A stretch of DNA of 16,587 nucleotides from Aliishimia sp963922415 (GTDB lineage Bacteria > Pseudomonadota > Alphaproteobacteria > Rhodobacterales > Rhodobacteraceae), in contig CAWUIP010000078.1 of the NCBI GenBank assembly GCA_963922415.1, positions 1 to 16,587 on the forward strand, in the 5' to 3' direction. The position numbers and the translations under genes were made by a program. Under the pieces are notes generated by a model that had not been told where the DNA came from, ran no database searches, and saw only the letters and a list, made by a program, of their open reading frames with translations. Below are positions 6,265 through 13,832 of the stretch, piece by piece (positions within the stretch are counted from its first letter, which is position 1; each line of letters starts with the position of its first letter).

Positions 6265-6942
6265 ATGCTACGTACCACTTTGATCACGGGAATTTTTTGC
6301 CTCGCCGCCGCCGCAGGGCAGGCGTCACCCATAACTATCTACTTTTCGGGCGAGCGGGCTTCGAACCAGGGCAATGTCGTGGGGCTCGTCGGGGTTCCGG
6401 GCTTCGACCTTTACGGTCAATTCAGCTTCGACAGCGGCGCGTCCGCCACGTCCACGCTGTTCACGCCGAACATCGACACCGGCACCTATGGCGTCGTCAG
6501 CTTGGAGCTTGATTTCGGCCTAGGAAGCTACAGTGCGGCACCAGGGGTCTCGATGACCGTGCGCGACGGCAAAGCAGGCATCCACAATGATGGTTTTTCA
6601 ATCTCTGATCCAAACGGTGGCTTACTTGGCACCGGGGCGGTCAAGAGCATTCAGATGTTTGTGGACGGCAGCACCCAGTCGATTTGGCCAGATATCGGAT
6701 TTCCGTCGGTCGCCAGTTTGAACGCGTTGGCCGCCACGGCTACGCAAGGGGTCAGCATCCTCTTTGAGGACCCCGCAAACACAACGCCAGGGCTAGAAGA
6801 TGCGGTGACCTACCGCAATCTGACATTCTCTGCGACCTCCCTCGCGCCCCCCGCGGCGGTGCCATTGCCCGCAGCCGGGTGGATGCTGATGGCTGGGGTG
6901 GCCGGGTTACTTGGCCTGCGCCGCCGACGCCGCGCCGCGTAA
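6265..6942 (+). CDS. VPLPA-CTERM sorting domain-containing secreted protein
   Basis: This 225-residue protein has a Sec signal peptide (cleavage near AGQASP, about residue 21), a Gly/Ser/Ala-rich body with alternating beta-type segments and no recognised enzyme motif, and a C-terminal tripartite tail: VPLPAAGW at 199-206, a hydrophobic segment to 218, and RRRRR at 219-223. That tail is the VPLPA-CTERM signal common in Rhodobacterales, which is thought to be processed by an exosortase (XrtD type) so that the protein reaches the outer surface or matrix. No exosortase gene is in the window. The ribosome site AAGGGAA is at 6252-6258. The last 36 bases overlap the convergent acetyltransferase gene. 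Function of the body is unknown. Confidence 0.85.
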   Translation: MLRTTLITGIFCLAAAAGQASPITIYFSGERASNQGNVVGLVGVPGFDLYGQFSFDSGASATSTLFTPNIDTGTYGVVSLELDFGLGSYSAAPGVSMTVRDGKAGIHNDGFSISDPNGGLLGTGAVKSIQMFVDGSTQSIWPDIGFPSVASLNALAATATQGVSILFEDPANTTPGLEDAVTYRNLTFSATSLAPPAAVPLPAAGWMLMAGVAGLLGLRRRRRAA

Positions 6943-7449
6943 CGCGCCACGCTCTAGCGCAAAATAGGCGGTATCGCACCACTCGATACCGCCGTAATGA
7001 AAGTTCTTTTCCGCCATACCGGTTTGGACAAACCCCAGTCGGGTCAAAAGCGTCACGCTGCCAGTGTTGCGCGGATCCGCCTCGGCGTGGATGATCTGCG
7101 TGTCCTGAAACTGCAGGAACACTTGGTCCACCAGGGCGCGTACGGCTTCGCGTGCATAGCCCTTGCCCCAATGGTCTGGCCGAAAGATGTACCCGATCTC
7201 GTCACGCCGCCAAAGGCCAACGCGCCCGATGAACGCGCCGTCCAGATCCACGGCATATTCCAGATGCACGTCTGGCGCGTCGCGCATGAACTGGTCCAGG
7301 ACCGCTTGGGTCTTGGCAGACGCATCCCAAGCCGGTTCGTCCCAATAGCGCATGACCACAGGATCGGTGAACAGCGCGTGCAACCCGTCAAAATCGCTTT
7401 GGGCGAAGGGCCGCAACCGCAGCCGATCTGTGTGCAGAACGGATGTCAC
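6907..7449 (-). CDS. GNAT-family N-acetyltransferase (RimJ/RimL-like)
   Basis: The product is 180 residues from GTG at 7447-7449, which overlaps the TGA of the upstream regulator gene (GTGA). The open frame extends further but only as antisense to nothing useful within the regulator's 3' end. It begins TDRLRLRPF, typical of the RimJ/RimL type. It has a DEIGYIFRPDHWGKGYA core with the acetyl-CoA loop WGKGYAREA at 94-102, and the C-terminal helix segment NTGSVTLLTRLGF at 128-140. It would transfer acetyl from acetyl-CoA to an amine, such as a protein N-terminus or small molecule; the substrate is unknown. Coupling to the regulator suggests co-expression. The last 11 codons and stop overlap the convergent VPLPA-CTERM gene. 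Confidence 0.86.
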   Translation of the reverse strand: MTSVLHTDRLRLRPFAQSDFDGLHALFTDPVVMRYWDEPAWDASAKTQAVLDQFMRDAPDVHLEYAVDLDGAFIGRVGLWRRDEIGYIFRPDHWGKGYAREAVRALVDQVFLQFQDTQIIHAEADPRNTGSVTLLTRLGFVQTGMAEKNFHYGGIEWCDTAYFALERGALRGAASAAQAK

Positions 7450-8453
7450 ACCGGCAGGCGGGCCGATTGGCTGCCGCGCTCGCGGTAAGGCGTGGTGTTG
7501 TAATGGGCGCGGTAGCATTTGGAGAAATGCGAGGGCGAGGCAAACCCACAGGCGAGCGCCACGTTGATCACGCTCATATCGGTCTGCATCAGTAAGTTGC
7601 GCGCCTTTTGCAGCCGCAACTCCATATAGTATCGCTTTGGCGACCGGTTCAGGTACCGCCGAAACAGCCGTTCGAGCTGGCGTGTGGACATGCCCACATC
7701 CTTGGCCAGGATAGAGGGGCTGATCGGTTCTTCGATGTTGTTTTCCATCATCTGGATCACGAGGCTTAGCTTCGGGTGCCGCACGCCGATACGTGTCGGC
7801 ACCGACAGGCGCTGCGTGTCCTGATCGGTTCGGATCGAGGAGTAAATTTGCTGATCGGCCACAGCATTCGCAACATCTTCGCCGTGATCATCCGCGATCA
7901 TCTTGAGCATCAGATCGATAGATGAGGTCCCACCCGCGGTCGTCATGCGATTGCCGTCGACGACAAAAACCGACTTAGTCAGCTCTACCTCCAAGAACTC
8001 TTCGGCGAAGCTGTCTTGGTTTTCCCAGTGAATGGTTGCCTTTTTCCCATCGAGGAGACCCGCACGCGCCAGCGTGTACGCGGCCGTGCACAGCCCGATG
8101 ACGGGCACGGCTTTGCGGGCTTCGCGGCGTAGCCAGCTCAGTAGCTTTTTCGTGGTCGACGTTTGGATGTCGATCCCGCCACAGATAACCACCACGTCGT
8201 CGCGCGTAACCTCACCCAAATCACCGTCAAGTTTGAATGTCGTCCCCGCAGAACAGTGTTGCAGGTCGCCGCCTTCGCCAATGAGCGACCATGTATAAGC
8301 GTCGTGCCCAATGACACGGTTTGCAATGCGCAAACACTCCAAAGCCGAAGCAAAACTCAACAGCGTGAAGTTTTCCAATAGTACAAAAACATAGCGGCGG
8401 GGTGCTGGAACCCGACTTTGCGTGAAGGCGGCTGCGCGATGCATGGGCAACAT
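7446..8453 (-). CDS. GlxA-family transcriptional regulator (DJ-1/PfpI-like domain plus AraC-type HTH)
   Basis: The 335-residue protein has two parts. Residues about 20-195 form a class I glutamine amidotransferase-like (DJ-1/PfpI) domain, with YVFVLLENFTLLSF, VVICGGIDI and the nucleophile-elbow position Cys 122 in IGLCTAAYTLA. Residues about 228-325 are an AraC-type DNA-binding domain with two helix-turn-helix units (ILAKDVGMSTRQLERLFRRY and SVINVALACGFASPSHFSK). This is the GlxA/GbdR/CdhR architecture, used by regulators of betaine, carnitine, arginine and related catabolism; the ligand here cannot be assigned. Starts at 8453 or at the second Met (8444) are both possible, and neither has a strong ribosome site. 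It is divergent from the DAHP synthase gene and overlaps the downstream acetyltransferase. Confidence 0.9.
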   Translation of the reverse strand: MLPMHRAAAFTQSRVPAPRRYVFVLLENFTLLSFASALECLRIANRVIGHDAYTWSLIGEGGDLQHCSAGTTFKLDGDLGEVTRDDVVVICGGIDIQTSTTKKLLSWLRREARKAVPVIGLCTAAYTLARAGLLDGKKATIHWENQDSFAEEFLEVELTKSVFVVDGNRMTTAGGTSSIDLMLKMIADDHGEDVANAVADQQIYSSIRTDQDTQRLSVPTRIGVRHPKLSLVIQMMENNIEEPISPSILAKDVGMSTRQLERLFRRYLNRSPKRYYMELRLQKARNLLMQTDMSVINVALACGFASPSHFSKCYRAHYNTTPYRERGSQSARLPV

Positions 8454-8469
8454 GGCTCTTTATATGGTG

Positions 8470-8489
8470 CGAACGCGGCGTTGCGTTCG
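8470..8489. promoter_or_regulatory. Inverted repeat CGAACGC-N6-GCGTTCG upstream of the GlxA-type regulator
   Basis: CGAACGC (8470-8476) and GCGTTCG (8483-8489) are perfect inverted 7-mers around GGCGTT, 17 bases before the regulator's first possible start codon on the minus strand. They could be an autoregulatory operator or a leader hairpin. The rest of the 167-base divergent gap shows no clear sigma-70 promoter by eye. Confidence 0.35.
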
Positions 8490-8620
8490 AACATGATTGA
8501 CCCGTTAATCCATGCGGCGAAAGCCGCGTCAAGGGGCGCAATTCACTATGGTAACCAGTTTTGTGGCCGCCTATACAGGTGCGCGCAATCGGGACGGACG
8601 ATCCCAAAGGGAGCGAACAC

Positions 8621-9991
8621 ATGAGCACTTGGTCTAAATCGAACTGGCGGTCCAAACCACGGGTCCAGATGCCAGACTACACCGATGCTGCCGCACTGGA
8701 GGCAGTTGAAACACAACTGTCGAAGTATCCTCCTTTGGTCTTCGCAGGTGAAGCCCGTCGGCTGAAGTCGCAGCTTGCCGCGGCCGGGCGCGGTGAAGCG
8801 TTTTTGTTACAGGGCGGTGATTGCGCTGAAAGCTTTGAACAATTCAGCGCAGATGCGATCCGCGATACGTTCAAAGTCATGCTGCAAATGGCAATCGTGC
8901 TGACCTATGGCGCGAAAGTGCCAGTCATCAAAGTTGGCCGTATGGCGGGTCAATTCGCCAAACCACGCTCGGCCCCGACCGAGACGATTGATGGGGTGGA
9001 ACTGCCGTCTTTCCGCGGCGACATCATCAACGAATTGGCCTTCACGCCAGAGGCGCGGATCCCCGATCCCAAGAAAATGCTGCAGGCCTACACGCAAGCC
9101 GCTGCCACGTTGAACCTGATTCGCGCGTTTTCAACGGGCGGTTACGCCGACGTGCACCAAGTGCATGGGTGGACGCTGGGCTTCACCAGCGGTGAAAAGG
9201 CCGAAGATTATCGCGCGATGGCGAACCGGATCAGCGACACGTTGGACTTCATAAAGGCCGCCGGTGTGACGGGCGATCAGGCGCATAGCCTCTCGACCGT
9301 TGATTTCTATACCAGCCACGAAAGCCTGCTTTTGGAATATGAAGAGGCGCTGACGCGGCTTGATTCGACGTCCGGAAAGTGGCTGGCGGGTTCGGGCCAC
9401 ATGATTTGGATCGGCGACCGCACGCGGCAGCCCGATGGCGCCCATGTGGAGTTTGCGCGCGGCGTTTTGAACCCAGTCGGCATCAAATGCGGCCCGTCCA
9501 TCACGACCGAGGATCTCAAGCAGTTGATCTCAACCATCAACCCCGACAACGAAGAGGGGCGGATCACGCTGATCAACCGCTATGGCGCAGGCAAAGTGGC
9601 CGAGCATATGCCAAAGCTTGTTAAGGCGGTCGAGGAAGAAGGGTTCAACGTTGTGTGGTCTTGCGATCCGATGCACGGCAACACGATCAAGTCGAACACC
9701 GGCTATAAGACCCGGCAATTCCACATGGTGCTGCAGGAAGTGAAAGACTTCTTTGCCGTCCACCAAGCCGAAGGCACCACACCGGGTGGCGTGCATTTCG
9801 AGATGACAGGTCTGGATGTGACCGAATGCACCGGCGGTGTGCACGCGGTGACCGAAGAGAACCTGTCAGATCGCTATCATACGGCCTGCGATCCGCGCCT
9901 GAATGCGCTGCAATCGCTAGAGCTTGCCTTCCTGGTGGCGGAAGAACTCACGCAATTCCGCGAAAACCGGGCGCAGCGTGTAGCCTCTTAA
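8621..9991 (+). CDS. aroG: Class II 3-deoxy-7-phosphoheptulonate (DAHP) synthase
   Basis: This 456-residue enzyme condenses phosphoenolpyruvate with erythrose 4-phosphate, the first step of the shikimate pathway, in the cytoplasm. The start MSTWSKSNW at 8621 has AAGGGAG at 8606-8612. It is of the plant/mycobacterial class II type. The metal ligands expected from the Mycobacterium tuberculosis enzyme are all placed: Cys 68 in QGGDCAESF, His 352 in CDPMHGNT, Glu 394 in HFEMTG and Asp 424 in CDPRLN. Other signatures include KVGRMAGQFAKPRS, GGYADVHQVHGW, SHESLLLEYE and GIKCGPS. Length is normal for the short bacterial class II form, which lacks the larger N-terminal regulatory extension. It converges, 17 bases apart, on an acetyltransferase gene. 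Confidence 0.96.
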   Translation: MSTWSKSNWRSKPRVQMPDYTDAAALEAVETQLSKYPPLVFAGEARRLKSQLAAAGRGEAFLLQGGDCAESFEQFSADAIRDTFKVMLQMAIVLTYGAKVPVIKVGRMAGQFAKPRSAPTETIDGVELPSFRGDIINELAFTPEARIPDPKKMLQAYTQAAATLNLIRAFSTGGYADVHQVHGWTLGFTSGEKAEDYRAMANRISDTLDFIKAAGVTGDQAHSLSTVDFYTSHESLLLEYEEALTRLDSTSGKWLAGSGHMIWIGDRTRQPDGAHVEFARGVLNPVGIKCGPSITTEDLKQLISTINPDNEEGRITLINRYGAGKVAEHMPKLVKAVEEEGFNVVWSCDPMHGNTIKSNTGYKTRQFHMVLQEVKDFFAVHQAEGTTPGGVHFEMTGLDVTECTGGVHAVTEENLSDRYHTACDPRLNALQSLELAFLVAEELTQFRENRAQRVAS

Positions 9992-10008
9992 GGTCCCAAG
10001 ACAAGGGA

Positions 10009-10554
10009 TCACCAAAAAGCCGGGTCATCCAGCGCGGGCGCTGTGCGGCCCGGTCCCAACACGGGCGAAAAGGGGCGGTCGCTCAACGACAGCCCAAGCC
10101 ACCCCATCGGCTGGCTCAGCGGGTGGGGCGGCTGCGCGTCACGGTTTGTGATCTGCTGAAACCCGAACCGACCGTAGTAGCCCGGATCGCCATAGGTCAG
10201 AGCGACCTCGCATCCTTCCTGCGCCACATGCGCCAGGGCAAACCGCACCAAGTCCTGGCCAACCCCGCGCCGCTGGTGTTCGGTGCGCACCGCCAGCGGT
10301 GACAAGAGCACGACGCGTCGCGCGTCCTGTGCAAAGACCATTTCGGTGAAAATGACCGCGCCCACACAGATGCTGCCGTAATGCGCGCCGAACGCGAACA
10401 GCTGGCCGGGCGGCGTGGTGGTCAAGAGCGCACGCGCCAAATTTGCGATCAATGCCCCTTCCTCAGCACCTTCTGAATCAGAAAAACTGCGTTCGAATAC
10501 GCGGGTTACCGACAGATCCGTATTTGCGTCGAGTAAGCTGTAAAGGTACTCCAT
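10009..10554 (-). CDS. GNAT-family N-acetyltransferase (YhbS-like)
   Basis: The product is about 181 residues from ATG at 10552-10554 (MEYLYSLL); an in-frame ATG at 10578 adds eight residues, and neither has a good ribosome site. The fold is indicated by VFERSFSDSEG near the N-terminus, VVLLSPLAVRTEHQRRGVG with the acetyl-CoA binding loop QRRGVG at 94-99, and LTYGDPGYYGRFGF at about 119-132. The GDPxYYxRFGF segment is typical of the YhbS group of predicted acetyltransferases. Substrate is unknown. It lies convergent to the DAHP synthase gene and downstream of the PAS-domain gene, from which it is separated by a terminator, so it probably has its own promoter near 10600. Confidence 0.84.
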   Translation of the reverse strand: MEYLYSLLDANTDLSVTRVFERSFSDSEGAEEGALIANLARALLTTTPPGQLFAFGAHYGSICVGAVIFTEMVFAQDARRVVLLSPLAVRTEHQRRGVGQDLVRFALAHVAQEGCEVALTYGDPGYYGRFGFQQITNRDAQPPHPLSQPMGWLGLSLSDRPFSPVLGPGRTAPALDDPAFW

Positions 10555-10610
10555 GCCGTGTAGTATCGCGCGGTGCATCGGTCGAGAAAAGACGATAAGT
10601 GCTGCGCCGC

Positions 10611-10642
10611 AAAAAAGGCGGCACCGTTCTAGTACCGCCTTT
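10611..10642 (-). terminator. Rho-independent terminator of the PAS-domain gene
   Basis: Read on the minus strand, AAAGGCGG (10642-10635) pairs with CCGCCTTT (10621-10614) as an 8-bp stem, followed by a run of six T in all (10616-10611). It begins 29 bases after the stop of the PAS-domain gene. On the plus strand the equivalent run is only TTTC, so it acts chiefly on minus-strand transcription. It insulates the downstream acetyltransferase. Confidence 0.85.
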
Positions 10643-10671
10643 CGACTGAAGGCCTGCTCGATTTATGTGGC

Positions 10672-11442
10672 TTACTTTACGACGCGCAGCCAAGGTGCAT
10701 GAGCAAGGGGTGTTTTGAAGGTCGCATCGTCCTCCGCGGCCACCACCTGAACGGACCGTTTTGGCACGTTGAAGCGGCGGTCCGCAGGCGACGCGTTGGG
10801 CGCGTCCTGCCGGGGCTGGGTCGCAGCGGGCTTACGAAACTCGTCGACAGGCAAGTTCGTGGGCGTGCTGCGCGCCGGCATCTCTGTGGCGACGATGGGT
10901 GAGATTTTGATCCGCTGGACCGTGAACCGGCGCGGCGCGCGACCGATATCACCGTCGGTGACAAAACCGCCCAGGATCCGACTGGTATCGCCCAGGTCAC
11001 TTTTGACCGGCATTAAGATCATCCGTGCCGTCATTGTGGGTCGGCCAAAGCCCTGTTCGGACACAAGGGTCACAGTTGCAGTGGCTGGCGTCTCGAAAAC
11101 CTCTTCCAGCATTTCGCCGAACGCTTGGCGGCTGTCTGCGTCCAAGAAGGAAGAAATCGGCATGCCGCGCACTTCCATGCCCATCAGGTCACCCAAATGG
11201 GAGCCTGCAACACGCAACCGGGCCAGGCCCGGCGCAATGCGTTCCAGCACGAAGCAGTACTCTAGAGCACCTTTGAGGCCGCGCGGATCGATTTCCGAGC
11301 GTAGCGGCATGGGACGATTGCCGCGCAGAGCGGTCCAATAGCCTTCGATCTGGCTCAGCGGGGCAAACCGTGTTTTGGCCTGACGCTCGGTCAAATCCAA
11401 AACTTGAGTTTTGCCACTGGTCGTGTCGTTACCGCCAAACAT
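10672..11442 (-). CDS. PAS_5-type PAS domain protein of unknown function
   Basis: The product is 256 residues from ATG at 11440-11442, which has GGAG six bases upstream. A GTG at 11454 with AAGGA seven bases upstream, and an ATG at 11448, are alternatives. Residues about 30-165 match the alphaproteobacterial PAS_5 family: LSQIEGYWTALR, LRSEIDPRGLKGALEYCFVLE, LARLRVAGSHLGDLMGMEVRGMP and a final GGFVTDGDIG strand. There is no attached kinase, cyclase or DNA-binding domain. The C-terminal 85 residues are Pro/Ala/Arg-rich, probably disordered, and end in PWLRVVK. The family is regarded as a stand-alone sensory or protein-interaction module, and its ligand and partner are unknown. It is monocistronic, with its own terminator. 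Confidence 0.82.
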   Translation of the reverse strand: MFGGNDTTSGKTQVLDLTERQAKTRFAPLSQIEGYWTALRGNRPMPLRSEIDPRGLKGALEYCFVLERIAPGLARLRVAGSHLGDLMGMEVRGMPISSFLDADSRQAFGEMLEEVFETPATATVTLVSEQGFGRPTMTARMILMPVKSDLGDTSRILGGFVTDGDIGRAPRRFTVQRIKISPIVATEMPARSTPTNLPVDEFRKPAATQPRQDAPNASPADRRFNVPKRSVQVVAAEDDATFKTPLAHAPWLRVVK

Positions 11443-11769
11443 GTCCATCTCCACTCACCGTTCCTTGGCTGGAGGTCCCGAGCGCCGCTTGATCCCACCC
11501 AAGCACCAGGTCCCTGTATAATCTTACGAAAACTTTAATAGCATGTCCCTGCCACATTTGGGCCCATTTATGACCAGAGGGTTAACGCGCGCGCCGAAAT
11601 TTGGTCACATTTCCGCCGATTGGAACCCATTCTCGCAGGATCTCCAGAAAGTTGACCCAAGTTTCGCCACATTCTGCGGCGCGGAATGAGGCAGTGCTGT
11701 CCAATTCGCAAGGGGTTGCAGCGCTGATCAACTTGCGCCATGCCGTGCCAACCTATGGAGGACAGCACG
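11443..11769. other. Divergent intergenic region between the PAS-domain gene and yicC
   Basis: These 327 bases should hold the promoters of the PAS-domain gene (leftwards) and of the yicC operon (rightwards). I find no gene or clear promoter pair in it. A TATAAT at 11517-11522 has no -35 at proper spacing. An imperfect dyad, GAAAGTTG (11647-11654) with CAAGTTTC (11658-11665) around ACC, lies 105 bases before yicC. A GTTAAC at 11581-11586 resembles half of a CtrA site but the second half is missing. Confidence 0.4.
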
Positions 11770-12663
11770 ATGATCCGCTCGATGACTGGCTATGCTGCGG
11801 CGCAAGGACAGGCGTTGGGCTATCGTTGGTCGTGGGACATGCGGGCCGTCAACGGCAAAGGGCTGGACCTGCGCCTGCGCGTGCCGGACTGGATAGAGGG
11901 GCTCGAAGCCGCGCTGCGTCCTTTGGTGACCAAGGCGGCAGCGCGGGGGAATGTGACACTGTCGCTGCGCGTTTTTCGCGAAGAGGACGAGGGAGGGCTA
12001 CGCCTCAACAGCACACAGCTTGATAGAACGCTGGAAGCTTTGGCCGAGGTCGAGAGCCGCGCGATGGCACGGGGGCTGACGCTCACACAGCCCAGCAGCG
12101 CCGAGCTTCTTATGGTACGCGGTGTGATGGAAGCGGGCAGCGAAACCGCCACGGACACATCCGAGTTGCTCAAGATACTCGTGGCGGACGTGCCGACCCT
12201 GGTGGCCGCCTTCAACGAGATGCGCCGCCGCGAAGGCGCGGCCTTGCACAGCGTAATAACCGATCAACTTCAAGAAATTGCAGATCTGACCGAAGGCGCT
12301 GCGGCCCTTCTGGACATCCGTAAAGACGAGATGGCCGAAGCTCTGCGACGGAACCTGGCCAAGGTTCTTGATGGCGCTGCAGAGATGGAGCCTGCGCGGC
12401 TGGCCCAAGAACTGGCAGTTCTGGCCGTCAAAAGCGATGTGACCGAAGAGATTGACCGCCTGCGCGCACATATTTCTGCGGCACAGGCCCTGTTGGCGGA
12501 CGAGGGTGCCGTGGGGCGCAAGTTGGATTTCCTCTGCCAAGAGTTCAACCGTGAAGCCAATACGCTGTGTTCAAAGGCGCAGATGGCGGGTTTGACGGAA
12601 AAAGGACTCGCGCTCAAAGTCGTGATCGATCAGATGCGCGAGCAAATCCAAAATGTGGAGTAG
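11770..12663 (+). CDS. yicC: YicC/YloC family endoribonuclease
   Basis: The 297-residue protein starts at ATG 11770 with GGAGG at 11757-11761. The frame extends upstream to 11740, but the start MIRSMTGYA is the invariant beginning of this family. The N-terminal YicC domain includes VNGKGLDLRLRVPDW, and the C-terminal DUF1732 domain ends with the conserved LDFLCQEFNREANTL and SKAQMAGLTEKGLALKVVIDQ. YicC proteins are reported as endoribonucleases that help degrade small RNAs and cope with stationary-phase stress. Pairing with gmk, three bases downstream, is a widespread arrangement. It is the first gene of the tight six-gene run. Confidence 0.93.
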   Translation: MIRSMTGYAAAQGQALGYRWSWDMRAVNGKGLDLRLRVPDWIEGLEAALRPLVTKAAARGNVTLSLRVFREEDEGGLRLNSTQLDRTLEALAEVESRAMARGLTLTQPSSAELLMVRGVMEAGSETATDTSELLKILVADVPTLVAAFNEMRRREGAALHSVITDQLQEIADLTEGAAALLDIRKDEMAEALRRNLAKVLDGAAEMEPARLAQELAVLAVKSDVTEEIDRLRAHISAAQALLADEGAVGRKLDFLCQEFNREANTLCSKAQMAGLTEKGLALKVVIDQMREQIQNVE

Positions 12664-12666
12664 ATC

Positions 12667-13308
12667 ATGACACTCCGGCGCGGTCTTTTGATTATCTTGT
12701 CGTCCCCTTCAGGCGCGGGGAAATCCACTTTGGCCGGAAAGCTGCGCGCTTGGGACGACAGTATCCGGTTTTCGATCTCGGCCACGACGCGCGCGGCGCG
12801 TCCGGGCGAAGTTGATGGGCGCGAATATCACTTCGTGTCGGAGCCTAAGTTCAAGCAAATGGTCGCGGCGGGCGACATGCTGGAACATGCGCATGTCTTT
12901 GGCAACTTTTACGGCTCCCCCCGCGCCCCAGTGGAAGAGGCTATTCACGCAGGTCAAGATATCCTTTTTGACATCGACTGGCAGGGCGCACAGCAGATCG
13001 CCAATTCGGCGCTCGCGCCGCATGTCTTGTCGATCTTCCTGTTGCCCCCGTCGATCACTGAGCTGCACCGCCGTTTGGTCGCGCGGGCGCAGGACAGTGA
13101 AGCGGTAGTGGCGCGGCGCATGGCAAAAAGCTGGGACGAGATCAGCCATTGGGACGCCTATGACCATGTCTTGGTCAATGACGACCTCGACACCACAGAG
13201 GCGCAGTTGCGTACTATCATCGAAGCGACACGATTGCGGCGTATACAGCAGCCCAATCTGACCGAAGTCGTGCGCCAATTGCATACGGAATTTGAGGGTC
13301 TGACATGA
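12667..13308 (+). CDS. gmk: Guanylate kinase
   Basis: This 213-residue enzyme phosphorylates GMP to GDP with ATP in the cytoplasm. It has the P-loop SSPSGAGKST at 12-21, the GMP-binding segment SISATTRAARPGEVDG, EYHFVS, and the DIDWQGAQQI segment starting at Asp 102. The ILSSPSGAGKS form is usual for alphaproteobacteria, where many others have SGPSG. GGAG at 12657-12660 lies within the yicC end, six bases before the ATG. The stop overlaps the next start as ATGA. Confidence 0.97.
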   Translation: MTLRRGLLIILSSPSGAGKSTLAGKLRAWDDSIRFSISATTRAARPGEVDGREYHFVSEPKFKQMVAAGDMLEHAHVFGNFYGSPRAPVEEAIHAGQDILFDIDWQGAQQIANSALAPHVLSIFLLPPSITELHRRLVARAQDSEAVVARRMAKSWDEISHWDAYDHVLVNDDLDTTEAQLRTIIEATRLRRIQQPNLTEVVRQLHTEFEGLT

Positions 13309-13829
13309 CGCTTTATGCTTTGGGCGACAAACGCCCCCTTTTGGACGCCGACACGTGGGTGGCACCAGATGCAAACTTGATCGGGGATATTGTGCTGGAG
13401 GCCGGTGCCTCAGTTTGGTTCGGCGCCACGTTGCGGGGCGACAACGAGCGGATCACCGTGGGCGCGGGGTCGAACGTGCAAGAGAATTGCGTGTTCCACA
13501 CCGATATGGGCTTTCCGCTGACCATCGGGGCAGGCTGCACCATAGGGCATAAGGTGATGCTGCACGGGTGTACGATTGGCACGAACTCTCTGATTGGCAT
13601 GGGGGCCACGATCCTAAACGGGGCCAAGATCGGCGACAATTGCCTGATTGGAGCGGGGGCCTTGATCACCGAAGGCAAAGAGATCCCCGATGGCGCTTTG
13701 GTCATGGGCGCGCCGGGTAAGGTGATCCGGCAGCTTGATGCAGCGGGGATTGATGGGTTGAAGCTCTCGGCGCTGCACTACCAGGAGAATATGCGCCGGT
13801 TCCGGGATCAATTGACCCAAGTGGAGTGA
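13305..13829 (+). CDS. Gamma carbonic anhydrase-like hexapeptide-repeat protein
   Basis: The 174-residue product is a left-handed beta-helix of hexapeptide repeats (IGDIVLEAGASVWFG, IGAGCTIGHKV, IGTNSLIGMG, IGDNCLIGAG) followed by a C-terminal helix. The three zinc-ligand histidines of the gamma class are present: His 65 (VFHTD), His 82 (IGHKV) and His 87 (MLHGC). It belongs to the YrdA/PaaY/CaiE group. Members have the metal site, but many show little or no carbonic anhydrase activity, so hydration of carbon dioxide is possible rather than certain. Translation is coupled to gmk by the ATGA overlap at 13305-13308. Confidence 0.92.
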   Translation: MTLYALGDKRPLLDADTWVAPDANLIGDIVLEAGASVWFGATLRGDNERITVGAGSNVQENCVFHTDMGFPLTIGAGCTIGHKVMLHGCTIGTNSLIGMGATILNGAKIGDNCLIGAGALITEGKEIPDGALVMGAPGKVIRQLDAAGIDGLKLSALHYQENMRRFRDQLTQVE

Positions 13830-13832
13830 CCG

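Noticed and set aside
11517..11522. TATAAT in the region between the PAS-domain gene and yicC
   Set aside because: No -35 at 16-18 bases (TTGATC lies 22 bases away), and it is about 250 bases from yicC.
11547..11562. Minus-strand TGGCAGGGACATGCT as a sigma-54 promoter for the PAS-domain gene
   Set aside because: The GG and GC doublets are one base too close for the fixed -24/-12 spacing.
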